DNA of 64,000 nucleotides from Catenulispora sp. GP43 (GTDB lineage Bacteria; Actinomycetota; Actinomycetes; Streptomycetales; Catenulisporaceae): positions 558,001 to 622,000 of the forward strand of contig NZ_JBGCCT010000003.1 in assembly GCF_041260665.1 (NCBI RefSeq). Direction: 5' to 3'. Under the pieces are notes generated by a model. The model was not told the origin of the DNA. It did no database searches and worked only from the letters and a program-made list of their open reading frames with translations. Both the position numbers and the translations under genes were made by a program. This document shows positions 51,186 through 59,280 of the stretch, piece after piece. Positions within the stretch are counted from its first letter, which is position 1. Every line of letters begins with the position of its first letter.

Positions 51186-53210
51186 TCAGCCGGCCGGCTC
51201 CTTCCAGACGATCACGTCGCCCTCCATCTTCCCGGGGGCGATCGCCTGGTCCAGGAAGTTCTTGATGGCCGCCAGGTTCTGGGTGCCGTCGGCGGCGACC
51301 ACACAGTTCGCCTGCCAGGTGTCCAGGTCCAGCCGCACCCGGTTGGTGATCGAGGAGTTCACCACCGGGGTCGCGCCGCCGCCGTTCTTGTAGATGTACG
51401 ACAGCCACTGCGCGGTCCACAGCACGTTGTTCTTGGCCCAGGCCACTTGCTTGTCGGTGGGCGAGGTGGGTGCCATGACCGGGCCCTGCGGGATGTCGAA
51501 GGCGGTGTCCGCGGCCGTCGACCAGGTCTGGTTGGTCCGGTCGCCGCCGTCGGACAGCGGGACGCCGACGATCGTGTCGTGCCCGGGCGAGACGCATTCG
51601 TTCCACGCGCCCGAGGTGAAGTACCGCGGGATGGGGATACGCGGGGAGGTGTCGAACACCCGCGGCAGGAGCGGGACCAGCGCGACGATCACGCAGGCGA
51701 ACGCGAACCCGCGGACCACGTCGGCGAACACGACCCAGCGGACCATCTGCTGCGGGTACAGGACCGCCTTGTCCAGCCCGAGCGCCAGCAGGATCCCGAT
51801 GATCCAGCTCACCGCCAGCGCCTCGCGCACCGGCAGGCTGGAGGAGAACAGCGGGAGGTTCTGCAGGTGCGTCCACACGCCGTTCGGCCCCAGCGGCCAC
51901 CACGTGATCGAGCCGTGGTCGAACACCGGCGTCGGGCCCACGGACAGCACGACCAGCACCAGAGCGGCGATCAGCAGTGCCCGTACCGCCGCGTCGCGGA
52001 TCAGCCACAGCGTCAGCAGCGCCACCACGAGCAACAGCGCCCAGCCGACCAGCGCGGCCTGCTCGGTGCCGCCCGGCGCCAGAGGGTCCAGCTTGGCCGG
52101 GTCCCCCCACAGCTCCAGGTTCGGATACACCGCGTAGGACTTCAGATCCGCGGAGTAGTAGGCGACGTCGAACGGGATGCCCTTGAACGACTGCGGGCCG
52201 AAGAACTGGAACGTCAGCGGGTAGGCCAGCAGCGCCCCGGCCGTCACGATCGCCACTCCGGCGCCCTGCAGGAAGGTCGGCGCCTCGGCCCAGCACTGGC
52301 GCGGCTTCATCAGGACGTAGGCCACAAGGAAGAACGTGAAGCCCATCGCCGCCAGGAGCAGCAACTCCTCGCCGACGAACACCTGCGCCGTGATCAGCAG
52401 GCCGAGCACGATCCCGTTGCGCACGCGCCGTTCCGGCTCGCGCAGCCGCAGCACCCCGGCCAGGATCAGCGGCACCAGCCACTGCCCGGCCAGGTTCGGG
52501 TGTGCCAGCGAGTGCGACATCATCGAGGGCGAGAAGCCCAGGAACAGGCCGCCGACGAACGCCGCGGTCTCGGTGCGCACCACGTGCCGGCGCAGGAACC
52601 AGCGCCAGGTGATCGCGGTCGCCGCGAGGTTGAAGGTGGTCAGCAGCGCGAAGGAGACCGGCGCCCCGAACAGCGCGGTGATCGGCGTGAGGACCGCGGC
52701 CGGGCCGATGATCTGCGGATTCGCCACCAGGTTCATGCCGTCGGGGGCGTTCATCGTGTGCGTGAACAGCGGGTTCTGCAGGTGCGTGATCGCGTGCTCG
52801 ACGGCGGTGAGCTGCCACTCGAAGTAGAACTGGTCGTAGGGGTTGCCGGCCATGACGCTGGTCGTCGGGTGGAAGAGCAGCTTCCAGGTGAGGAACATCG
52901 CCGCGCCGATGTAGAGCAGCGAGAGCAGCAGGCCCGGGCTCGGGTTGAGGAACTCCTCGACCACGCGGTCGGCGATGCGCCGCAGGGGGTTCCGGGAGGC
53001 GTCCGGGGTGAAAGTTTCGTCTTTGCCGGCGTCCTCGACCTCGACGTCGTCGGCGACCGTGTCCACGGCGGTGCCGGATGCGTTTCCGACATCATCGCGC
53101 GTCTGTTGCCCGGGGACGGTGGGTGCCGAGGACGTGGACGGTTCCATGAGCAGCGCGGCGGCCTCGCTGTCGTGCTCCGGCGCGCCCTGCCCGCCCGGGC
53201 TCTCCGTCAC
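51186..53210 (-). CDS. Polytopic membrane protein, GT-C glycosyltransferase-like
   Basis: A 674-residue protein. After a disordered N-terminus of about 85 residues there are about eleven membrane helices, and the last 190 residues are extracytoplasmic. The loop after the first helix has AGNPYDQFYFEWQL, resembling the acidic-loop motif of GT-C lipid-linked sugar transferases, and a long hydrophilic C-terminal domain follows, as in several actinomycete mannosyl/arabinosyl-type enzymes. The sugar donor and acceptor cannot be told. It sits, without a regulon box, between catabolic genes and may be an unrelated insertion in the locus. Confidence 0.7.
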   Translation of the reverse strand: MTESPGGQGAPEHDSEAAALLMEPSTSSAPTVPGQQTRDDVGNASGTAVDTVADDVEVEDAGKDETFTPDASRNPLRRIADRVVEEFLNPSPGLLLSLLYIGAAMFLTWKLLFHPTTSVMAGNPYDQFYFEWQLTAVEHAITHLQNPLFTHTMNAPDGMNLVANPQIIGPAAVLTPITALFGAPVSFALLTTFNLAATAITWRWFLRRHVVRTETAAFVGGLFLGFSPSMMSHSLAHPNLAGQWLVPLILAGVLRLREPERRVRNGIVLGLLITAQVFVGEELLLLAAMGFTFFLVAYVLMKPRQCWAEAPTFLQGAGVAIVTAGALLAYPLTFQFFGPQSFKGIPFDVAYYSADLKSYAVYPNLELWGDPAKLDPLAPGGTEQAALVGWALLLVVALLTLWLIRDAAVRALLIAALVLVVLSVGPTPVFDHGSITWWPLGPNGVWTHLQNLPLFSSSLPVREALAVSWIIGILLALGLDKAVLYPQQMVRWVVFADVVRGFAFACVIVALVPLLPRVFDTSPRIPIPRYFTSGAWNECVSPGHDTIVGVPLSDGGDRTNQTWSTAADTAFDIPQGPVMAPTSPTDKQVAWAKNNVLWTAQWLSYIYKNGGGATPVVNSSITNRVRLDLDTWQANCVVAADGTQNLAAIKNFLDQAIAPGKMEGDVIVWKEPAG

Positions 53211-53234
53211 GGCCTTTGTTTCCCCTCATAGGGC

Positions 53235-54314
53235 TCAGAGCAAGAGGACTCCTCTTGCCAGTGACCCGCTTTCCAGGTCGTGGATCGCCTCGTGGATGTG
53301 CTCCAGAGGGTAGGTCTTTGTGACCAGTTCGTCCAGGAGTAGCTCACCCTTCCGATATAGGTCGACGTACCTTTCGACGTCGAACTGGGGGTGCGAAGTT
53401 CCGTACCGGCAGCCCATTATCGTTTTGTCCATGTACATGCCGGAAACGAGGAACGTCCCCTCGGCGTCGCTGCGCGGCACGCCGAGCAGCACGGCGGCCC
53501 CGGACCAGGCCAGCATGTCGGTCGCGGCGCGGATCAGCGCGGGATGCCCGACGCACTCGAAGACGTAGTCCGCACCGCGCGGAAGCAGGTCCTTGACCAT
53601 CTGGACCACGTCCTGGCCGCTCGGGTCCAGGAAGTCCGTCGCCCCGAACCGCCGCGCCGCCTCCTCCTTGCGCGGGTTGGTGTCCACCGCGATGATCCGG
53701 CCGGCGCGCGCGATCCGCGCCCCCTGGATCGCGTTCAGGCCGATGCCGCCGACGCCGATCACCACGACCGTCTCGCCGATGCGCACCTTCGCGCGGTTCA
53801 GCACCGCGCCGACGCCGGTCAGGACGCCGCAGCCGACCAGCGCGGCCGAGGCCATCGGCACGTCCTGGGGGATCGGTACGGCCTGTACTTCCTTGACTAC
53901 TACGCGTTCTGTGAACACCGAGGTGTTGGCGAAGGCGAACAGCTTCTCGGTCCCGCCGTCCTGAGTCTCGCGTGTGAACGGCTTGCTCACCTTGCCGAAC
54001 GTCGCGCGGCACATCGTCGGCCGGCCTTCGCTGCACGCCGGGCACACGCCGCAGTGGTTGATGGTGGTCAAGCAGACGTGGTCGCCGGGCTTGACCCGGG
54101 TGACCGCGGTGCCGACCTCCTCCACGATGCCGGCGCCCTCGTGCCCGAGCACGGCCGGGCCGGGGAAGGGGATGGTGCCGTTGACGACGCTGAGGTCGGA
54201 GTGGCACAGGCCGGCGGCGCCGATGCGGACGACGACCTCGTCGGTGCGCGGTCCGCGCACCTCTATACCGTCGACGACTTCCAGCTTGCCGCCCTCGAAG
54301 ACCGCGGCCCTCAC
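53235..54314 (-). CDS. Zinc-dependent alcohol dehydrogenase (MDR family)
   Basis: A 359-residue medium-chain dehydrogenase. The catalytic zinc ligands are Cys in GLCHSDLS, His in GHEGAGIVEEVG and Cys in LVGCGVLTG; the structural zinc site has four cysteines in CGVCPACSEGRPTMC. The NAD motif is GVGGIGLNAIQGA. The whole resembles class III/aryl alcohol dehydrogenases of actinomycetes. GTG 54314 overlaps the upstream SDR stop as GTGA, so the pair is translationally coupled. Both follow box 11. Confidence 0.9.
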   Translation of the reverse strand: MRAAVFEGGKLEVVDGIEVRGPRTDEVVVRIGAAGLCHSDLSVVNGTIPFPGPAVLGHEGAGIVEEVGTAVTRVKPGDHVCLTTINHCGVCPACSEGRPTMCRATFGKVSKPFTRETQDGGTEKLFAFANTSVFTERVVVKEVQAVPIPQDVPMASAALVGCGVLTGVGAVLNRAKVRIGETVVVIGVGGIGLNAIQGARIARAGRIIAVDTNPRKEEAARRFGATDFLDPSGQDVVQMVKDLLPRGADYVFECVGHPALIRAATDMLAWSGAAVLLGVPRSDAEGTFLVSGMYMDKTIMGCRYGTSHPQFDVERYVDLYRKGELLLDELVTKTYPLEHIHEAIHDLESGSLARGVLLL

Positions 54315-55237
54315 GACGCCGCCCCGTCCTGCCCGGTCTCCGACGCCTTCCGCTCCTCGGTCGCCTTCGTGTAGGCGGCCAGCTTGGCGATCATCGGCAT
54401 GGTCTCGACGCCGACCGCCTCCGGCAGCCGTTTCGCGATCGACTCGGCGGTCCAGGGCTCCTCGCCGTACATCGAGCGGATCTCCTGCGGCTGGTTCCAC
54501 ACCGCGATGCGGCGGCCGGCCACGGTGTAGATCTGACCGGTGACGTCGCGCGCGGCCTCCGACAGCAGGTAGGCGACCAGCGGCGCGACGTCCCCCGGCT
54601 CGCCCATCTCGGCCATGTCGAAGGGGACGTTGGCGCTCATCCGGGTGCGCGCGACCGGTGCGACGGCGTTCGCGGTGATGCCGTACTTGCCCAGACCCAG
54701 CGCGGCGCTGCGGACCAGGCTCACGATGCCGCCCTTGGCCGCGCTGTAGTTGGCCTGCGAGACGCTGCCGGCGTGGTTGCCGGAGGTGAAGCCGACCAGC
54801 GCCCCGCCGCCGGCCTTGCGCATCACGGCGCTGGCCGCGCGGAAGACGGTGAAGGTGCCCTTCAGATGGGTCTCGATGACCGGGTCCCACTCGTCCTCGG
54901 CCATGTTGAACAGCATCCGCTCTCGAAGGATCCCCGCCACGCACACGACGCCGTCCACGCGTCCGTAGGTGTCGACGGCCGTCTGCACGATGCGCTGCCC
55001 GCCGGCCATGGTGGTGACGGAGTCGGCGCAGGGCACGGCCTGCCCGCCGGCGTCCCGGATCTCCTGGGCCACCGCGTCGGCGACCTCGCTGGACGGCGCG
55101 CTGCCGTCGACGGCGACGCCGTAGTCGTTCACGACCACCGAGGCGCCCTCGGCGGCGCAGCCGAGGGCCACCGCGCGCCCGATGCCGCGTCCCGCACCGG
55201 TCACCACCACGACCTTGCCTGCCAGGAAGTCGGCCAC
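54311..55237 (-). CDS. Short-chain dehydrogenase, 17-beta-HSD4/Rv3548c-like
   Basis: A 308-residue SDR. The nucleotide motif is TGAGRGIGR, followed by VVVNDYGVAVDGS, a signature of the peroxisomal-type 3-hydroxyacyl-CoA dehydrogenases. The usual NNAG reads CVAG, the catalytic serine is in GFTSGNHAG and YSAAK follows. A C-terminal extension of about 45 residues (AESIAKRLPEAVG and beyond) is common in this branch. It probably oxidises 3-hydroxyacyl-CoA. GTG 55237 has GAGGAG eight bases upstream. It heads a two-gene operon with the zinc alcohol dehydrogenase. Confidence 0.86.
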   Translation of the reverse strand: MADFLAGKVVVVTGAGRGIGRAVALGCAAEGASVVVNDYGVAVDGSAPSSEVADAVAQEIRDAGGQAVPCADSVTTMAGGQRIVQTAVDTYGRVDGVVCVAGILRERMLFNMAEDEWDPVIETHLKGTFTVFRAASAVMRKAGGGALVGFTSGNHAGSVSQANYSAAKGGIVSLVRSAALGLGKYGITANAVAPVARTRMSANVPFDMAEMGEPGDVAPLVAYLLSEAARDVTGQIYTVAGRRIAVWNQPQEIRSMYGEEPWTAESIAKRLPEAVGVETMPMIAKLAAYTKATEERKASETGQDGAAS

Positions 55238-55268
55238 GTCGCTCGCTCCTCGTGCTCGATGCCTACGA

Positions 55269-55287
55269 ATCTGACGGCATGTTAGCT
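55269..55287. promoter_or_regulatory. Regulon palindrome, box 11
   Basis: ATCTGACGGCATGTTAGCT has a perfect left arm and a right arm with three mismatches. It lies 32 bp before the SDR start on the minus strand. Confidence 0.55.
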
Positions 55288-55312
55288 AAGGTTCGCGCCA
55301 GTGGACAGCGTC

Positions 55313-55331
55313 TTCTGACGCTGTGTCAGAT
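55313..55331. promoter_or_regulatory. Regulon palindrome, box 12
   Basis: TTCTGACGCTGTGTCAGAT pairs TCTGACG with TGTCAGA at all but one position. It lies 28 bp before the cyclase-family start. Boxes 11 and 12 are 44 bp apart (centre to centre), each next to one of two divergent genes. Confidence 0.7.
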
Positions 55332-55358
55332 TTCACTGGGAACCCTGGGAGCACCGCC

Positions 55359-56294
55359 ATGCCGCTGCCCGAGCAGTTCACCGACCTGGCCCGTCGCGTC
55401 AACAACTGGGGCCGCTGGGGCCCGGAGGACGAACGCGGCACCCTGAACCTGATCACCCCCGACCGCGTCGTCCACGCCGCATCGCTGATCCGCAGCGGCC
55501 GCCGCTTCACCCTGGCGGTCCCGCTGGACGAGGACGGACCGCAGATCGGCATGATCGAAGGCCGCGACAATCCGAAGCGCACCATGATCATGGTGAACGC
55601 GCAGGTGATGGGGCCGGATCACGCGTTCCGCACCTCGGACGACCGGGTGGAGATGGGACTCCAGGCGTGCACCCACTGGGATGCGTTGGCGCACGTGTCC
55701 TACGAGGGACGGCTGTACAACGGCTTCGACGCGTCGGAGATCACCGCCGAGGGCGCCGCACACTGCGGAATCGACAAGGCGGGGCCGATCGTGGGGCGCG
55801 GGGTGCTGCTGGACGTGGCGCGGGCCCTGGGCGTCCCGCGCCTGGGCGGTGCCGCGCACGGCCGCGCGCTGACGGCGGCCGACCTGGACGCGGCGGCGGA
55901 GTTCGGCAAGGTGGAGATCCGCCCGGGCGACATCGTCCTGATCCGCACCGGCGCCATGACGGCCCTGAAGGCGGGCGACAAGCTGGCGTACAGCTATCCG
56001 ACATCGGGCCCGTCGATGCAGACCGTGCCGTGGTTCCACGCGCACGACGTCGCGGCGGTCGCGACGGACAACGTGGCGTTCGAGGTCTACCCGCCGGAAC
56101 GCGAGGACGCACAGCTGCCGGTGCACCTGCTGCACCTGGTGGAGATGGGGATGCTGCAGGGGCAGAACTGGGATTTGGAGGCGCTGGCGGAGGACTGCGC
56201 GGGCGATGGGGTGTACGAGTTCTTCTTGGCGGCGTCGCCGGAGCCCTTCACGCGTGCGGTCGGGGCGCCGGTGATTCCGGTGGCGGTGAAGTAG
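55359..56294 (+). CDS. Cyclase-family metal hydrolase (kynurenine formamidase-like fold)
   Basis: A 311-residue protein of the cyclase family. MGLQACTHWDALAHVSYEGRLYNG contains the metal-binding HxDxxxH motif, and RPGDIVLIRTG with WFHAHDVAAVATDNVAFEVYP matches later family segments. These enzymes hydrolyse amides or lactones; in catabolic loci they may open a lactone formed by Baeyer-Villiger-type oxidation. GGGAG lies before ATG 55359; the longer frame from 55323 would start within box 12. The substrate is unknown. It converges on the LysM-BTAD gene with a 12-bp gap. Confidence 0.86.
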   Translation: MPLPEQFTDLARRVNNWGRWGPEDERGTLNLITPDRVVHAASLIRSGRRFTLAVPLDEDGPQIGMIEGRDNPKRTMIMVNAQVMGPDHAFRTSDDRVEMGLQACTHWDALAHVSYEGRLYNGFDASEITAEGAAHCGIDKAGPIVGRGVLLDVARALGVPRLGGAAHGRALTAADLDAAAEFGKVEIRPGDIVLIRTGAMTALKAGDKLAYSYPTSGPSMQTVPWFHAHDVAAVATDNVAFEVYPPEREDAQLPVHLLHLVEMGMLQGQNWDLEALAEDCAGDGVYEFFLAASPEPFTRAVGAPVIPVAVK

Positions 56295-56306
56295 GAGCCA
56301 TCCTCC

Positions 56307-59195
56307 TCAGCTTCGCGAACCCGCGTGCGCCACATCCCGCAGCAGCGCGGCGGTCTCGGGCTGGAGCGACAACCGCTCGCGCTCGGCGTACCCCAGCAGC
56401 GTGTCGGCATGGCGGCGGGCCGCGGGGAGGTCGCCGAGGGCGGCCAGGGCGGTCAGGAGGTCGCGGTACAAGAGTTCTGACTCGGGTGCCGCCGCCAGGC
56501 CGCGCAGGGCCGCCTTGCGGGCGTTGCGGGGGCTCTGTTCGCGCAGGCATGCCTCGGCGACGTAGTGGGCCGTATCGATGATCAGGGCGGCCATCTCGTG
56601 GCGGAGCGTCTCGGCCCAGCCGTAGCGGCGCAACGGTGCGTCTTCCAGGGGGCGGCCGCGGACCAGGCTGAGGGCGCCGACCAGTTCGCCGTTCTGGGTG
56701 CGATGCAGGAACTCCAGCCAGTCGCAGGACACTGTCGGGGCCAGGGTTATGCTCTCGGGGGTGACGCGGAGGAGCTGCTCGCCGTGGGTGTCGGTGCCGA
56801 GCAGCTCGCGCAGCTGGATGACCTGCGCGTCGACCATGTCCACCGCGCCGGTGCGGGCCGGCCACAGGTCCTCGGCCATCTGCTGGACCGAGCATCCTGG
56901 ATGCAGTACCGCGTACGCCGCGACCTCCGCCAGCTCTGCCGGGCAGTCCACGCCGGCCAGCACGATCGGTCCCAGTACGTCGATCCCGTAGGCCGCGGGT
57001 GTCAGGTCGGAGGCGGCGGGCGCCTCGGTGCGGAGTTTCGGCATTCCCGCCACGGCCGCTTTGCGCTGACTCCAGTACGCGCCGTGCCACTGTCCCGGCT
57101 TCCCCGACTCCGATGCTAGGGAAGCGGGTAGCGCACTCTGAGACGACGGGGCAGGCCGAGCGCTCCAGGTGAGCGGCTCGGGCGGCCCATCCGGACGCGG
57201 CCCCGACGGCGGCCCCAGCCTCGACGCCGGGTTCAGGCCCGGCCCTGGCCTCGCACCCGAGCCCGAGCCTGCGCCCGCACCCGCACCCGCACCCGCGCCC
57301 GAGCCAATGTCTGATCTCGACCTGGCCCCCGCGAAATCCGCCTCCATCCCCGCCAGCCGATCCTCCGCCCGAGGCGGCGGTGTCTCCTCGTCCCCGTCCG
57401 CTCCCGCATCGAACTGCGGCAGGTTCGCCGGCTTCAGCGCCAGCCGCGCCTCCTTCGCCGCCCCCGGCAGCGGCAGCGGCGCCGTGGTCGTCGGCAACGC
57501 GGTCGGCAGCAGCGCGTCGACCCGGAACAGGTCGTCGACGGGAACGCGGAACCGGTTCGGCTGGACCGGATCCGGTGTCGCGATCAGTTCGGCGCGCGCC
57601 GGCTCGCGCAGCTCGGAGCCGTCGCTCCCGGCCGCCGCGTCCGCCCCCGACCGCCCCGCCACGTGCCGCCGCGGGTGCGAAGGCTTCCGCTTCGGCAGCG
57701 GCGTCTTCGCTCCCGAAGCCTCCCGCCGCGCCGATGGCGGCAGGTTGAACGCCCCGTTTCGCGGCGCCGGCTTCTCCTGGTCGGAGTCCGCCGTCGCCAG
57801 CTCACGTACCACCGCCTCGTACCGCTCCGCGCGCAGTGCCTGCACCCGCAGTCCGATTCCCGGTGCGCCGGCCTGCGATCGGGGGGTGTGGACCATCGGA
57901 CCGCCGATCGTCCACGGCGACAGCACCTGCTCCCGGTCCCCGGCCGCCGCCACCACCGCGATCGAGGTCCGCGGACGTCCCGACAGCAGATGCCGCAGCC
58001 GGTGCGCCAGCCGGACATCCGGCGCGATCGCCGACAGCAACACGTGCGTCCTGGTGATCGGCGCCAGCTCGTCGTCCGGGTGCGTCCGGGCCTTGCGGAC
58101 CGTGACGCCGCGCCGGTCGAGGACCGCCTCGACCCTCGCCGACCACTGCGCCAGGTCCTCCACGGCCCGCGCCAAATCGTCGCCGTACGTCAGCGTGCCC
58201 GGGGCGAACAGCGGCGGCAGCTCCGCGCCGAAGCCGACGAGCGTCACCTCGACCTGCTCCGCCGCCATCCCGGTCGCCAGTTCCACGGCCATCGCCCGGA
58301 GCACCGACACCGACTCGGCCTCGGGCGCCAGCAGCGAGACTCCGCCGGTGGCCTCCAGGTCGACCAGGACTGTGTCGTCGTCCTCGTCGAAGCCCAGAGA
58401 GACCAGGGCCGGGTACGGCGCCGGGGCGTGCCGCGGGGCAGCGCCGACCGATGCGCCGAGCGGGCAGATCCACACCGCGGGGCGCCTCGGATCGGCGTAG
58501 AACGGCGCGACCGGCGGCTGCGGACGCGCCAGGTGCAGCTCCAGGCCGTGCCGCTTGAGCACCGTCATGCTGATGTCCGGCAGGCCCCGGTCGGCCTTCG
58601 TGAGTTTCGCGCTCAGAGTCCTGAGGGCGGCGTCGACCAGGACCTGGCCGGTCGGATTGTCGACGCGGCTCAGCTCCAGCTCCCAGATTCCCGGCTGCCG
58701 CATCGAGATCAGCTCGCCGGGCCGCCGCCGCATCACCTTGCGCAGGCGCCGGTCGCCCAGGGCGCTCAGCACGCCGGCCGCCAGCAGGCCGCCGGTGGCC
58801 GAGACGGTCTTGCCGGAGTCGTGGCGGGTGGTCGCGAACGTGGACTCGCGCTGAGCCAGGGCCTTGGTTTCCTGGGCCAGCGTTTTGACACCGGACTCCA
58901 GCGCCAGCCGCACCGGTTCGGCGGCGGCCAGTTCCGGGCTGTGCCGGCCCATGTCCGGCGGCATGATCAGCACCCAGCCCGGCTGCAGGAACTCGACGTA
59001 GCTGAACACCGTCCCGTCCGGCATCCGCCGGCCGTCGTTCAGCTCGGCGATGTCGGCGAACCGGTTCGGGTCGCCCAGCTGCGCTTCGGCGATGCGCCAC
59101 AGCGAATCGCCCTTGCGCACAACATAGGTCTGATACTCCGGAGCCTGCCGGCCCGTCTGCCCGCGCCGGCCCGCCTCGCCCCCGTCGTCCGCCAT
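56307..59195 (-). CDS. LysM and BTAD domain protein of the Tad locus
   Basis: A 962-residue protein. The N-terminus has a LysM domain (YVVRKGDSLWRIAEAQLGDPNRFADIAELNDG, about residues 23-70). A long middle part includes a partly low-complexity linker with a (Gly-Ala) run encoded near 57265-57300. The C-terminal 250 residues form a bacterial transcriptional activation domain (EVAAYAVLHPGCSVQQMAEDLWP and ELLYRDLLTALAALGDLPAARRH). No helix-turn-helix is obvious. The same architecture is common beside tad pilus ATPase genes in actinomycetes. GGAGGA lies nine bases before ATG 59195. A 17-bp tandem repeat lies just upstream. Confidence 0.85.
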   Translation of the reverse strand: MADDGGEAGRRGQTGRQAPEYQTYVVRKGDSLWRIAEAQLGDPNRFADIAELNDGRRMPDGTVFSYVEFLQPGWVLIMPPDMGRHSPELAAAEPVRLALESGVKTLAQETKALAQRESTFATTRHDSGKTVSATGGLLAAGVLSALGDRRLRKVMRRRPGELISMRQPGIWELELSRVDNPTGQVLVDAALRTLSAKLTKADRGLPDISMTVLKRHGLELHLARPQPPVAPFYADPRRPAVWICPLGASVGAAPRHAPAPYPALVSLGFDEDDDTVLVDLEATGGVSLLAPEAESVSVLRAMAVELATGMAAEQVEVTLVGFGAELPPLFAPGTLTYGDDLARAVEDLAQWSARVEAVLDRRGVTVRKARTHPDDELAPITRTHVLLSAIAPDVRLAHRLRHLLSGRPRTSIAVVAAAGDREQVLSPWTIGGPMVHTPRSQAGAPGIGLRVQALRAERYEAVVRELATADSDQEKPAPRNGAFNLPPSARREASGAKTPLPKRKPSHPRRHVAGRSGADAAAGSDGSELREPARAELIATPDPVQPNRFRVPVDDLFRVDALLPTALPTTTAPLPLPGAAKEARLALKPANLPQFDAGADGDEETPPPRAEDRLAGMEADFAGARSRSDIGSGAGAGAGAGAGSGSGARPGPGLNPASRLGPPSGPRPDGPPEPLTWSARPAPSSQSALPASLASESGKPGQWHGAYWSQRKAAVAGMPKLRTEAPAASDLTPAAYGIDVLGPIVLAGVDCPAELAEVAAYAVLHPGCSVQQMAEDLWPARTGAVDMVDAQVIQLRELLGTDTHGEQLLRVTPESITLAPTVSCDWLEFLHRTQNGELVGALSLVRGRPLEDAPLRRYGWAETLRHEMAALIIDTAHYVAEACLREQSPRNARKAALRGLAAAPESELLYRDLLTALAALGDLPAARRHADTLLGYAERERLSLQPETAALLRDVAHAGSRS

Positions 59196-59212
59196 GTGCC
59201 CTGGTCCTCCGT

Positions 59213-59280
59213 AGTCAGTGGCGCTCAGAAGTCAGTGGCGCTCAGAAGTCAGTGGGGCTCAGAAGTCAGTGGGGCTCGGA
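59213..59280. repeat. Four tandem 17-bp repeats at the CpaF/LysM-BTAD junction
   Basis: AGTCAGTGGCGCTCAGA is present four times without spacers (59213, 59230, 59247, 59264); units 3 and 4 read GGGG for GGCG and the last has GGA. The CpaF stop codon (59266-59268) lies within the fourth unit, so the CpaF C-terminus is partly set by the repeat and the intergenic distance by its copy number. Confidence 0.9.

Noticed and set aside
59213-59280. CRISPR-like repeat array
   Set aside because: The four 17-bp units are directly adjacent with no spacers and no cas genes are present. The same holds for the repeats at 13573-13621.
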